From Acidobacteriota bacterium (GTDB lineage Bacteria > Acidobacteriota > Vicinamibacteria > Fen-336), in the NCBI GenBank assembly GCA_011526565.1, contig WYBL01000081.1:1-64000 (forward strand): a DNA stretch of 64,000 bases. Reading direction: 5' to 3'. The first letter of the stretch is position 1, and every line of letters starts with the position of its first letter. The position numbers and the translations under genes are program-made. The notes under the pieces were generated by a model. That model was not told where the DNA came from, made no database searches, and saw only the letters and a program-made list of their open reading frames with translations. This document shows, in pieces, positions 21,577 to 30,676 of this stretch.

Positions 21577-21631
21577 CTCTTGTCAGGCCTGGTGCTCGCG
21601 CGAGTTCGCGGACCTCGCACATCGGCTCCGC

Positions 21632-23122
21632 TCAGCGCAGGATCTGGCAGCGGTCGAACTCGCAGCCTGCGCGAAGGGGCATCTCCACCGATCTCGGATC
21701 GTAGACGCAGACGCTGCCCGACCAGTCGCCGCAGAAGGCCTTGTTGCCGGTCTGGCCGGGCGTCAGCGGCTCGGCACGGAACGAGAACTCCTCCTGGTTG
21801 CTCGACATCGCGAACGAGAAGCGGTAGCCGTTCTTCGCCGGCTGCGCGTGCTCGTCGGCCAGGAAGCTGGGGCCGTCGTAGAAGGCGTAGCAGCTTCGGG
21901 GCGCCACCAGGCAGTCCGGACGGTCGTAGCGCCCGAGCGTGCGCACGAACTCGGTCTCGGCGGCGACGACGGCCTTCACCGTCTGCAGCGCGACGGCCTC
22001 GTTCGCCGAGATCCGGGCCCGCAGCAGGCTGGGAATGGCGATCGCCGCGATCATGCCGACCACGGCGACGACCACCAGCATGCTGCCGAGCCCGGCAGCA
22101 GCCCCGCCGACGCTGGTGAAGGGCGCCAGGAAGTAGGCGAGAGGGTTGCGCGGCGCGGGCAGGGCCGAGCCGGGCGCCACGTGGTCCTGCAGCGCCGCGA
22201 CGCGCTTGCACAGGAAGGGATGGCTGGAACCGAGTTCGGCCGCGGCGCTCCACAGGTCGCCCGCGTCGCGCCCCTGGTCCATGAACGCGGCCACGTCGGC
22301 CCGCGCAGCCTGGCGCCCGCCGGCGGCCAGCACGATCAGGCCGCGGTGGGCGGCCTCGAGGTCCCCCACGACCGCGAGGCCGCAGCGGTCGCAGGTGTAC
22401 TCGCACGCGCGCGAGTACGCCGCGCCCAGCAGCGGCATCAGGTTGAAGGGCAGCAGGTAGCCCGCCCACTTCAGGTGGCCGGCCGCGAGGTGGCCGACCT
22501 CGTGCGCGATCACGAACTCGAGCTGGCGCGGGTCCTGGCAGGCGTCGACCAGGTCCGAGTAGACGATCACGAAGCGGCGGCCGAACAGGCGCGTGGCGAA
22601 GGCGTTGAGCGAACCGCCGGCCTGCAGCACGTAGCACTCGGGAGGCTCCGCCAGCCCCAGCCGCGCGGCCGAGCGGACGACGGCGGCGTGCAGCTCGGGA
22701 AGCTGTCGCTCGCTCACCCGCAGGCCGTTGCCGCGGACCCAGCCGAGGAACGCCGCGCGCGCGACGAGGCCGAACGCGAGGCCGATCGCGCCGTAGAAGA
22801 TGCCGAAGATGCTCAGCACCAGCAGCAGCCAGCACAAGCTCGAGAAGGCGATGCCGATCGCGAACAGCGGCTTCTCCTTGGGCGAGCGCAGGTCCTCGTC
22901 GAAGCCCTGCGCGACGCCACGGTTCGGCAGGACGACCGCAGGTGGCCGGGGCGACGCGGGCAGGGGCGGCGCCGCGCCCTCGCTCGGGGCGCCCGCGGGA
23001 GGCGGGGCCGGAACGGTGGCGGGCTGCGGGGCGCCGCAGCGGCAGGCCGGGACTCGAGCCGGCACGCGACGCCCGCACTGCGGGCAGAGCCAGGTGGTCG
23101 GCGACGGGGTGGAAGCGGACAC
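21632..23122 (-). CDS. M48 family metalloprotease with zinc ribbon and pilin-like C-terminus
   Basis: A 496-residue fusion. An N-terminal zinc ribbon (CPQCGRR with CRCG, residues ~13-30) and a Pro/Ala linker precede two hydrophobic helices (~90-125). The M48 protease domain has HEVGH at 207-211 and the third ligand Glu241 in CEYTCDRCG. A hydrophobic helix (~346-368) then runs into IPSLLRARISANEA, closely resembling the alpha-1 helix of type IV pilins but without a GFTLIE-type processing site, followed by a pilin-like globular part with paired cysteines. GTG start with GAGGAGGA upstream. Probably membrane-bound proteolysis or quality control; the fusion is unusual. Confidence 0.85.
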   Translation of the reverse strand: MSASTPSPTTWLCPQCGRRVPARVPACRCGAPQPATVPAPPPAGAPSEGAAPPLPASPRPPAVVLPNRGVAQGFDEDLRSPKEKPLFAIGIAFSSLCWLLLVLSIFGIFYGAIGLAFGLVARAAFLGWVRGNGLRVSERQLPELHAAVVRSAARLGLAEPPECYVLQAGGSLNAFATRLFGRRFVIVYSDLVDACQDPRQLEFVIAHEVGHLAAGHLKWAGYLLPFNLMPLLGAAYSRACEYTCDRCGLAVVGDLEAAHRGLIVLAAGGRQAARADVAAFMDQGRDAGDLWSAAAELGSSHPFLCKRVAALQDHVAPGSALPAPRNPLAYFLAPFTSVGGAAAGLGSMLVVVAVVGMIAAIAIPSLLRARISANEAVALQTVKAVVAAETEFVRTLGRYDRPDCLVAPRSCYAFYDGPSFLADEHAQPAKNGYRFSFAMSSNQEEFSFRAEPLTPGQTGNKAFCGDWSGSVCVYDPRSVEMPLRAGCEFDRCQILR

Positions 23123-23176
23123 GGGCGTCCTCCTCGGGAGCGCGGACGTTGATCTTTCGCGGGGAGAGCGACCGGG

Positions 23177-23239
23177 AGAATAACCGAGCCGCCGGCCCGG
23201 CGGAAACACTTGTGCGGCGCCGCGGGCGAGTTGGACAAT
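23177..23239. promoter_or_regulatory. Divergent promoter region with central palindrome
   Basis: Minus-strand -10-like TATTCT (23182-23177) serves the M48 gene. Plus-strand TTGTGC (23210-23215) and GACAAT (23234-23239), 18 bases apart, serve the TPR gene. Between them lies the palindrome CCGCCGG-C-CCGGCGG (23189-23203), a possible shared operator. Confidence 0.4.
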
Positions 23240-23260
23240 GGCGGCCGACGAGGAGCCCTG

Positions 23261-25015
23261 ATGCGACGAGCCGCGTGCCTGCTGTTGCCCCTGGGACTGC
23301 TGGCCCGATCCGCGGTGGCTGCGCCCCCGGACTGGGTCGAGGTGCGCAGCCCGCACTTCACCGTCTACTCCAATGCCGGCGAAGCGGATGCCCGGCGCGC
23401 AGCCCAGCAGTTCGAGCTGGCGCGGGCGACGATGGTGAAGCTGTGGCCGTGGGTGGCGGTCGAGGGGATGCAGAACCCGGTCATCTTCGCCGTCCGCGAC
23501 GAAAGGACGCTGCGGAGCCTGGGGCCCCAGTACTGGGAGGGCGACCACTTCCGCCCTGCCAGCATCGCGGCCCACCTCGGCGGACGCGACTTCTTCGCCG
23601 TGCGCACCGACCTGCGCAGCTCCGGGGAGATCGGCGACAACCTGTTCCACCAGCCCTTCTGGATCTACGCGAGCAGTGCCTTCGGCCGCTCGTTTCCCGG
23701 CGCGATGCCCGTCTGGTACCAGCGGGGCCTCGCCGAGCTGGTCGGCAACCTCCTGGTGCAGAAGCAGGAGATCCACGTCGGACGGCCGCGCTCGGGCGTG
23801 CTCCGTCTGCTGCGCGAGCGCGGCTACTACCCGATGCCGGAGTTCCTCGCCGCCGACGGCGACTCGCCCTGGGTCCGCGACGAGGTGGCCGTCGACGCCT
23901 TCGATGCCCAGGCCTGGGCCGTCCTGCACTACCTGATGTTCGGCGACGAAGGCGCGCACGCGTCGAAGCTCGACCGCTTCCACCAGCTCCTGCGCGCCGG
24001 CGCGACGGCCGAGCGGGCGACGGCAGAGGCGCTGGGCGACCTCCAGGCGCTCGCCACCGGCGTGCGCCGACACGTCGGGCGCAAGCTGTTCCGGTACCAC
24101 CGCGTGCTGGTCTCGCTCGAGCAGGTCGCCGGCGGCCTGGCGGCAAGGCCCGTGACCGCTGCCGAGGCCGCGCTCGCCCGGGCCGAGTTCCTGGTCGCGA
24201 TGCGTCGCCCTGCCGAAGCCCGGGCGCTGGCCGCCGAGGCGCGGGCGGCCGACCCGGCCGGTCCGGGGCCCGACGAAATCGAGGCCGCCCTCCTCGATGC
24301 GGCGGGGGACGCGGCGGGTGCAAGGGCGGCGCTCGAGAAGGCGGTGGCGGCAGGCTCCCGCAATGCGCGCGCGCACTACCGGCTGGCTCAGCTCTCCTGG
24401 ACCGAGACCCCCGACGAGACCGGGCTCGCTCGCCTCTCACAACTGCTCGAACGCGCGGCAGCACTCGATCCTTCCGACGCCGACCCGCACTCCTTCCTCG
24501 CCGACGTGCGCCTCGAGCAGGGTCGAACCGCCGAGGCGCTGCCACTGGCCCGACGCGCCGTCGAGCTCGAACCGGGTACCACCTACCACCATGTCGCCCT
24601 GGCCCGCGCCCTGTGGAACGGCGGCCAGCGCGAGGAGGGGATCGCGGCCGCGCAGGCGGGGATGCGTGTCGCGCGCAGCGCGGAAGACCGCGAGCAGGCG
24701 CGCCGTGCGCTCGACTTCTTCGGGCGCGCCACGGCGGTGGCTCCGGCCCCCGCCGGCACGGCGGCCGCGAGCGGCCCCGCCGATGCCGTCGGCCGCCGTG
24801 TCCAGAGCCTGCTCGTCGAATGCGCGCGATCGGCCCCCGAAGGCCGGGGCACGCCGTTCCTGGTGACGGTCGAGGTCGCCGCGGGCGGTCGCGTGGAAGC
24901 AGCCCGGGCCGAGCCCGCGACGCCCTACTCGCAGTGCTTCCAGAAGGGGCTGGCCGGGCTCGAGGTCGGCGGTGGCGAGATGGCCTCGTCGTTCACGATC
25001 CGGATCGGCAGGTGA
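23261..25015 (+). CDS. Secreted TPR protein with metalloprotease-like N-terminal domain
   Basis: A 584-residue protein with a signal peptide (cleavage near residue 21, AVAA/PPDW). The N-terminal domain (~22-270) begins WVEVRSPHFTVYSNAG, typical of DUF1570-like, gluzincin-derived domains, but no HExxH is visible, so it is probably catalytically inactive or very divergent. Tetratricopeptide-like helices follow (~290-500), then a C-terminal domain with a TonB/AgmX-like look (FLVTVEVAAGGRVEAARA, two cysteines). ATG at 23261 is chosen for its AGGAG ribosome-binding site and because the upstream extension would overlap the promoter. Envelope location likely; function unknown. Confidence 0.7.
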   Translation: MRRAACLLLPLGLLARSAVAAPPDWVEVRSPHFTVYSNAGEADARRAAQQFELARATMVKLWPWVAVEGMQNPVIFAVRDERTLRSLGPQYWEGDHFRPASIAAHLGGRDFFAVRTDLRSSGEIGDNLFHQPFWIYASSAFGRSFPGAMPVWYQRGLAELVGNLLVQKQEIHVGRPRSGVLRLLRERGYYPMPEFLAADGDSPWVRDEVAVDAFDAQAWAVLHYLMFGDEGAHASKLDRFHQLLRAGATAERATAEALGDLQALATGVRRHVGRKLFRYHRVLVSLEQVAGGLAARPVTAAEAALARAEFLVAMRRPAEARALAAEARAADPAGPGPDEIEAALLDAAGDAAGARAALEKAVAAGSRNARAHYRLAQLSWTETPDETGLARLSQLLERAAALDPSDADPHSFLADVRLEQGRTAEALPLARRAVELEPGTTYHHVALARALWNGGQREEGIAAAQAGMRVARSAEDREQARRALDFFGRATAVAPAPAGTAAASGPADAVGRRVQSLLVECARSAPEGRGTPFLVTVEVAAGGRVEAARAEPATPYSQCFQKGLAGLEVGGGEMASSFTIRIGR

Positions 25016-25040
25016 AGAGCCCGGGTATCGCGGTTGCTGG

Positions 25041-25046
25041 TAGATT
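25041..25046 (+). promoter_or_regulatory. -10-like element TAGATT of the glycerophosphodiesterase gene
   Basis: TAGATT ends 6 bases before the ATG at 25053, which places the predicted transcription start on the A of the start codon. This is the clearest leaderless arrangement in the window. Confidence 0.45.
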
Positions 25047-25052
25047 GCCGGG

Positions 25053-25802
25053 ATGAAGCCCCTCGTGATCGCCCACCGCGGCGACAGCGCGCACCGTCCC
25101 GAGAACACGCTCGCCTCGTTCGCCTCTGCGCTCGAGGTCGGGGCGACCTGGCTCGAGCTGGACGTGCAGCTCACGAAGGACGGCCACGTGATCGTGCTGC
25201 ACGATGCGACGCTGGAGCGCACGACCAGCGGCCGCGGCCCCGCCGCGGAGTTCACGCTGCAGGAGATCCGAAAGCTGTCCGCGGGCTACGCCGAGCGCTT
25301 CGGCGAGGCCTACGCCGGCGAGCGGGTGCCGGTGCTGGCCGAGGTGCTGGCGATGGCCCGCGGCCGCGCCCGGGTGCTGGTGGAGATCAAGCACGACTCG
25401 GTGACCGACGATGCCGACGACGGCGTCGAGGCGCGCACGCTGCACGAGATCCGCAAGGCGGGCGCCGCGGGCGAAGTCGCGATGCTGTCGTTCGACCACC
25501 GCGCACTGGCCCGCTGCGCGCGGCTCGCGCCCGAGATCGCGCGCGGCCACCTCTTCTACCGCACCGGGATCGACGAGGCGGTGGCCGCCGGCCTCGACGT
25601 GGGCGCGCAGATCGTGATGCCCGAGCAGGGCATGCTGAGCGCGGAGCTGCGCGACAAGGCGGCGGCCGCCGGTCTCAAGCTCGCCACCTGGGTGATCGAC
25701 GACCCGGCCGACCTGCCGCGGCTGATGGGGCTCGGCGTCTACGGCTTCGGCACCAACCGCCCCGGCGAGATGCTCGAGGCCCTCGCCGACCTCCCGGACT
25801 AG
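25053..25802 (+). CDS. ugpQ: Glycerophosphodiester phosphodiesterase
   Basis: A 249-residue GDPD-family enzyme that hydrolyses glycerophosphodiesters to sn-glycerol 3-phosphate and an alcohol. Catalytic motifs: AHRGDSAHRPENT near the N-terminus, LELDVQLTKDGHVIVLHD (metal-binding acids and catalytic histidine), LVEIKHD, and the C-terminal ATWVIDD. Length and lack of a signal peptide fit the cytoplasmic UgpQ type, so the symbol is by resemblance. Its TAG stop overlaps the stop of the convergent formate-THF ligase gene (shared CTAG). No Shine-Dalgarno; see the -10 element above. Confidence 0.9.
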   Translation: MKPLVIAHRGDSAHRPENTLASFASALEVGATWLELDVQLTKDGHVIVLHDATLERTTSGRGPAAEFTLQEIRKLSAGYAERFGEAYAGERVPVLAEVLAMARGRARVLVEIKHDSVTDDADDGVEARTLHEIRKAGAAGEVAMLSFDHRALARCARLAPEIARGHLFYRTGIDEAVAAGLDVGAQIVMPEQGMLSAELRDKAAAAGLKLATWVIDDPADLPRLMGLGVYGFGTNRPGEMLEALADLPD

Positions 25803-27442
25803 CCCAGGATCCCGGTCACCTCGTCGTTCACCAGGTCGATCTTCTCCGCCTGCGGCGCGGCCGGCAGGCCGGGCATGCGGATGATCTCGCCGAGCAGCGG
25901 GACCAGGAACCCGGCACCGGCGGCGAGCACCACGCGGCGCACCGTGACGTCGAAGTTCTCGGGGCGGCCGGCGCGCTTGGGGTCGTCGGTCAGCGACATC
26001 TGGGTCTTGGCCACGCACAGCGGCAGCGCGTCGCCGCCGAGCGCCTTCGCGCGCTCGAGGTCGGCCTCGGCCTCGCGGGTCCAGGCCACCGCGCTGGCGC
26101 CGTACATCGTCTTCGCGACCTTCTCCATCTTGGCCTTCGGCGGGTCGGCCAGCTCGTAGAGCGGCTTGATCGGCGGCGCCTCGGCCAGGGCCTGGGCCAT
26201 CACCGCCTCGGCCAGCGCGACGCCGCCTTCGGCCCCGCGGGCGAAGCCCTCGTTGCGCGCGACCTTGACGCCGACCGCGGCGCAGGCCCGCTCGACCACC
26301 TGCGTCTCCTCCTCGGTGTCGGTCGGGAAGCGGTTGATCGCCACCACCGGCACGCGGTCGAAGGCCTTCGCGCTCTCGACGTGCTTCATCAGGTTGCCCA
26401 GGCCCCGCTCGACGGCCGCCGGGTCGGGGTCGTTGAGCGCGTCCTTGGCCACGCCGCCGTGGCGCTTCAGCGCGCGGATCGTGGCGACGATCACCACGGC
26501 CGCGGGCGACAGGCCGGTGGTGCGGCACTTGATGTCCATGAACTTCTCGCCGCCGAGGTCGAAGCCGAAGCCGGCCTCCGTGATCACCCAGTCGGCGAGG
26601 CCCATCGCCGCGCGGGTCGCGATCACCGAGTTGCAGCCGTGCGCGATGTTGGCGAACGGCCCGCCGTGGACCAGGGCCGGCACGCCGTCCATGGTCTGCA
26701 CCAGGTTGGGCAGCAGCGCGTCCTTCAGCAGCGCCATCATCGCGCCCACCGCCTTGAGGTCCGCGGCGGTCACCGGCTGCCGGTCGCGGGTCAGGCCGAC
26801 CACGATCCGCGACAGCCGCGCGCGCAGGTCGTCCGCGTCCTTCGACAGGCACAGGATCGCCATCACCTCGGAGGCCGGGGTGATGTCGAAGCCGGTCTCG
26901 CGCGGCACGCCCTCGAGCGGCCCGCCGAGGCCGACGATCACGTTGCGCAGCGCGCGGTCGTTCATGTCGATCACCCGCCGCCACAGCAGCCGGCGCGGGT
27001 CGAGGCCCAGCTTGTTGCCCTGCTGCAGGTGGTTGTCGACCAGCGCGGAGAGCAGGTTGTTGGCCGAGGTGATGGCGTGGAAGTCGCCGTTGAAGTGCAG
27101 GTTGATGTCTTCGCCCGGGACCAGCCGCGAGAGCCCGCCGCCCGTGGCGCCGCCCTTCATCCCGAAGACGGGGCCGAGCGAGGGCTCGCGCAGCGCGAGG
27201 CAGGGACGCTGGCCCAGCTTCGCGAGGCCCTGGGCGAGCCCGATCGAGGTCGTGGTCTTGCCTTCGCCGGCGTCGGTCGGCGTCAGCGCCGAGACCAGCA
27301 CCATGCGCGCCCGGATCGGCCGCTGCAGCGCGCCCGCACCGAGCTTGGCCTTGCGGCGGCCGTAGGGGATGCAGTCCTCGTCGGCCACGCCCAGGTCGTG
27401 GGCGACCTTCGCGATCTCGCGGACGCCGGTCGGCTCGCTCAT
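25799..27442 (-). CDS. fhs: Formate-tetrahydrofolate ligase
   Basis: A 547-residue formyltetrahydrofolate synthetase: ATP + formate + THF to 10-formyl-THF. Family blocks include the P-loop-like PTDAGEGKTTTSIGL, REPSLGPVFGMKGGATGGG, NLHFNGDFHAITSANNLL, GGPFANIAHGCNS and ITEAGFGFDLGGEKFMDIK. Length is normal for the family. The ATG at 27442 has GAGGAG 9 bases upstream and is preferred over a Met six codons earlier. Fhs supplies one-carbon units and is also used in acetogenic and formate metabolism; with nifJ in the same genome, an anaerobic one-carbon role is possible but not shown. Confidence 0.96.
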   Translation of the reverse strand: MSEPTGVREIAKVAHDLGVADEDCIPYGRRKAKLGAGALQRPIRARMVLVSALTPTDAGEGKTTTSIGLAQGLAKLGQRPCLALREPSLGPVFGMKGGATGGGLSRLVPGEDINLHFNGDFHAITSANNLLSALVDNHLQQGNKLGLDPRRLLWRRVIDMNDRALRNVIVGLGGPLEGVPRETGFDITPASEVMAILCLSKDADDLRARLSRIVVGLTRDRQPVTAADLKAVGAMMALLKDALLPNLVQTMDGVPALVHGGPFANIAHGCNSVIATRAAMGLADWVITEAGFGFDLGGEKFMDIKCRTTGLSPAAVVIVATIRALKRHGGVAKDALNDPDPAAVERGLGNLMKHVESAKAFDRVPVVAINRFPTDTEEETQVVERACAAVGVKVARNEGFARGAEGGVALAEAVMAQALAEAPPIKPLYELADPPKAKMEKVAKTMYGASAVAWTREAEADLERAKALGGDALPLCVAKTQMSLTDDPKRAGRPENFDVTVRRVVLAAGAGFLVPLLGEIIRMPGLPAAPQAEKIDLVNDEVTGILG

Positions 27443-27496
27443 CGTCGGTGCTCCTCGCAATCAGTGCAGCGGCCGGGCCGGCCCGGCGCAGGTGCC

Positions 27497-27502
27497 TATA
27501 AT
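27497..27502 (+). promoter_or_regulatory. Consensus -10 element TATAAT of the second kinase
   Basis: A perfect TATAAT lies 16 bases before the ATG at 27519 in otherwise GC-rich DNA, giving a leader of about 10 bases. It overlaps the in-frame ATG at 27501, which rules that codon out as the translation start. No clear -35. Confidence 0.55.
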
Positions 27503-27518
27503 GCCCCGGCCGAAGCCC

Positions 27519-30500
27519 ATGAATCCCGCCCCGCCGGACGCCGGCGCCACGCTCGCCGCCGGCGCGCGCCTCGCGGAACGCTTCGAGATCCGCCGCTTCC
27601 TGTCGAGCGGAGCCTCGGGCGAAGTCTATGCCGCGTTCGACCACAAGCTGGGCGAGGACGTCGCGATCAAGCTGCTGCGCCCGGAGATCGCGCACGACGC
27701 GCGGGTCGTCGAGCGCTTCCGCCGCGAGATCCAGCTCTCGCGACGGGTCGCGCACCCCAACGTCTGCCGCACGTTCAACCTCGAGCGCCAGCCCGGCGCC
27801 GGCGCCGACCTGGTGTTCGTCAGCATGCAGTTGCTGGAGGGCGAGACGCTGGAGGCGCGGCTGTCGCGCGGGCCGCTCGCGGAAGCCGAGGCGCTGCCGC
27901 TGCTGGAGCAGGTCGCGGCCGGTCTCGACGCGGCGCACGCCCAGGGCGTGATCCACCGCGACCTCAAGCCGGAGAACGTGATGCTGTGCGGCGCCGGCGG
28001 CGCGCGCGCGTACATCACGGACTTCGGCCTCGCCCGCTCGGTCTCGCCGGAGCGTCCCGGGCTCGTCTCCTCGGGACCCGGGTTGCGCGGCACGCCCCAC
28101 GCGATGGCGCCGGAGCAGGTCGAAGACGGCGCGCTCGGGCCGTGGACCGACGTGTACGCCCTGGGCGTGCTCGCCTACCGCATGGTCACCGGCGCCTGGC
28201 CCTTCGAGGCCGACACGCCGGTGGCGGTCGCGGTGAAGCGGCTGACGCACCCGCCGCGGCCGCCGCGGGAGCGACGGCCCGATCTCGACCCGCGCTGGGA
28301 GGCCGCGATCCTGCAGGCGCTGCAGCGCGACCCCGCGGCGCGACCCGCGAGCGGCGCGGCGTTCGTGGCGTTGCTGTCGGGCCAGGCGCCGCCGGTTCCG
28401 GCGGCCGGCCCGCGCCGGGCCGTGCTCGTGGCGGGGGCGCTGGCGGCGGCGCTCGCCTCCGCGGCGACGCTCGCCCTCGCCTCGCGCACGCGGGCGCTGG
28501 ATGCCGGCCAGGCCGCGCCGCCACCGGTCGCGAGCGCCGTCCGCCCCGCCGTGGCCGTGCTCGCCTTCACGCCGCCGTCCGCTGACGAGGAGTGGATCGG
28601 CGAGGCCTTCGGCGAGTTGCTCGCGGCGGAAATGCGGGCCGGGTCGGCGCTGCGGGCGATCGAGCCAGCGCAGGCCGCCGCGCGGGGCGCGGGCAGCGGC
28701 CCGCTGGGCGCGGACTTCGGCGTCGACGGCCGGCTCGCGCGCGGCGAAGCGGGCGAGCTGCGGCTGGAAGCGGTGCTCGTCGACCTGCACAGCGGCCGCC
28801 GCCTGCTGACCCTCGCGGAGCGCGGGGAGCTGCGCGCCGTCGCGGCGGCCGCCGGCCGGCAGTTGCGCGCGGCGCTCGGCGCGCCTGCCCTGGCCGACCC
28901 GGCCGGCCTGCGCCGGGCGCTCCCGGCCGACGCTGCGGCGGCACAGGCGTACGCCGAGGGCCTGCGCCTGCTGCGCGCGTTCGATGCCGCGGCGGCCCGC
29001 GACCGGCTGCAGGCCTCGCTGGAGCGCGAGCCCGGGTTCGCCCCCGCCCGCGCCGCGCTCTCGCGGGCCTTCACGCTGCTGGGCCTCGGGCCCGCGGCCG
29101 AAGCCGAGGCACGCCGCGCGTTCGAGCTGTCGTCCGACCTCGCGCAGCCGGACCGGCTGGCCGTCGAAGCGCGCTGGCGGGAGACGCAGCGCGACTGGAA
29201 GGCGGCGATCGAGATCCACCGCGCGCTGCTCGGGTTCTTCCCCGACGACCTCGAGCACGGGCTCGCCCTGGCCGCCGCGCTGCACGACGATCACCGCCCG
29301 CGCGAGGCGCTCGCGACGCTGGCCCGGCTGCGCCACCTGCCCGCCCCGCACGGCACCGACCCGCGGCTAGACCTCGCGGAGGCCCGCGCCTGGGACGAGG
29401 CCGGCGACCTGCGCCGCGCGCGCGAGGCCGCGACGCGGGCGATCGAGCGCGCCGCGGCGCTGGGCGCCGACCAGGTGCGGGCGTGGTCGCTGCTCGAGCG
29501 GGTGGAGGTCGCCGTCGAGCTGTCCGATCACGCGGGCGTGGATGCCGACGAGCGGGCGGCGCGCGCGGCATCCGCCCGCTCCGGCGACCGCTTCGCCCTG
29601 GCGCGGCTCGCGGACAACCGTGCCTGGCGGCTCTACGAGCAGGGCCGCTTCGACGAGGCGCGCGCCGAGTGGCGCAGCTCGCTGCAGATCTCGCGCGAGC
29701 TCGGCTACCGCCGCGGCGAGTCGGTCGCCGCCGACGGCCTGGCGACGCTCGACGACGACCAGGGCCGCTACGCCGAGTCGATCGCCGGCTACGCCCTCGC
29801 CAACGAGATCGCCCGCGAGACCGGGGCGCGCCGCGGGCTGGCGGTCGGGCTCTACAACGAGTCGCTGCCGCGCGGCGCGCTGGCGCAGTTCGACGCGGTG
29901 GCGCGGCTGCACGACGAGGCGCTCGCGATCTGCCGCGAGCTGGGCGAGACGCGGCTGGTCGGCTCGATCCGCCAGAACCAGGGCGAGGTGCTGCGCGCCC
30001 GTGGCGAGCTGGCGGCCGCGCGCGCCGCCCAGGAGGACGCGGTGCGCATCCACACCGAGCACGGTCGCCGCTCGAAGGCGCTGTACGCGCTGAGCAGCCT
30101 CGGCCAGCTCGCGGCCGATCGCGGCGAACTCGCCGAGGCGCGCCGCCTGCTCGAGGGCGTGGCCCGCGAGCGCGACGGGCTCGGCGAGCCGCTGCCCGCG
30201 GCCCGCACGCGGCTGGGCCTGGCCGAGGCGCTGCTGCTGGCGGGCGATGCTGCCGCGGCGCTGCCGCTCGCAACAGCCGCCGCCGACGCCTATCGCGGGC
30301 GCAACGGCGACTGGTTCGGCCGCGCGGAGGCGATCCGCGCCCGCGCGCTGCTGCGCCTCGGCCGGCGCGACGAGGCGCAGGCGGCGCTCGCCGCCGTGGC
30401 GGCCCAGGAAGCCGCGACGACGGCGCCGATGGTGCAGGCCTCGTTGCGCCTGGCCCTGGCGGAGGAGAAGCCGGCCGCCGAAGCCGTCGCGCTGCTGCTC

Positions 30501-30674
30501 GCCGAGGCGCGGCGGCTCGCCTCGCTGGGGCTGCGACTCCAGGCCTGGGAAGCCGCGGTCGAGGCCGGCCTGCGCGCGCGGGCGGCCGGGCAGCGCGTCC
30601 CGGCCGAAGCGGAGCGCGCGCGCGACGGGGCGTTGCAGGCGGGGTTCGCGGCGCTCGCGGACCGCGCGAGCTGA
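27519..30674 (+). CDS. Membrane-anchored serine/threonine protein kinase with TPR repeats
   Basis: A 1051-residue kinase. The catalytic domain (~20-290) has a degenerate glycine loop (SSGASGEV, first glycine replaced by Ser), VAIKLL lysine, HRDLKPEN from residue 146 and DFG at 168-170. A transmembrane helix follows at ~298-321. The C-terminal ~700 residues hold a short TolB-like segment (AVAVLAFTPPSADEEWIG) and many TPR-like helices, presumably outside the cytoplasmic membrane or exposed for partner binding. ATG is chosen after the TATAAT box; the upstream frame is antisense to fhs and not credible. Its tail abuts the convergent third kinase gene. Confidence 0.9.
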   Translation: MNPAPPDAGATLAAGARLAERFEIRRFLSSGASGEVYAAFDHKLGEDVAIKLLRPEIAHDARVVERFRREIQLSRRVAHPNVCRTFNLERQPGAGADLVFVSMQLLEGETLEARLSRGPLAEAEALPLLEQVAAGLDAAHAQGVIHRDLKPENVMLCGAGGARAYITDFGLARSVSPERPGLVSSGPGLRGTPHAMAPEQVEDGALGPWTDVYALGVLAYRMVTGAWPFEADTPVAVAVKRLTHPPRPPRERRPDLDPRWEAAILQALQRDPAARPASGAAFVALLSGQAPPVPAAGPRRAVLVAGALAAALASAATLALASRTRALDAGQAAPPPVASAVRPAVAVLAFTPPSADEEWIGEAFGELLAAEMRAGSALRAIEPAQAAARGAGSGPLGADFGVDGRLARGEAGELRLEAVLVDLHSGRRLLTLAERGELRAVAAAAGRQLRAALGAPALADPAGLRRALPADAAAAQAYAEGLRLLRAFDAAAARDRLQASLEREPGFAPARAALSRAFTLLGLGPAAEAEARRAFELSSDLAQPDRLAVEARWRETQRDWKAAIEIHRALLGFFPDDLEHGLALAAALHDDHRPREALATLARLRHLPAPHGTDPRLDLAEARAWDEAGDLRRAREAATRAIERAAALGADQVRAWSLLERVEVAVELSDHAGVDADERAARAASARSGDRFALARLADNRAWRLYEQGRFDEARAEWRSSLQISRELGYRRGESVAADGLATLDDDQGRYAESIAGYALANEIARETGARRGLAVGLYNESLPRGALAQFDAVARLHDEALAICRELGETRLVGSIRQNQGEVLRARGELAAARAAQEDAVRIHTEHGRRSKALYALSSLGQLAADRGELAEARRLLEGVARERDGLGEPLPAARTRLGLAEALLLAGDAAAALPLATAAADAYRGRNGDWFGRAEAIRARALLRLGRRDEAQAALAAVAAQEAATTAPMVQASLRLALAEEKPAAEAVALLLAEARRLASLGLRLQAWEAAVEAGLRARAAGQRVPAEAERARDGALQAGFAALADRAS

Positions 30675-30676
30675 TC

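Noticed and set aside
23261..24100. Active metalloprotease domain in the TPR protein
   Set aside because: No HExxH or equivalent zinc motif is visible, so only a metalloprotease-derived fold is suggested.
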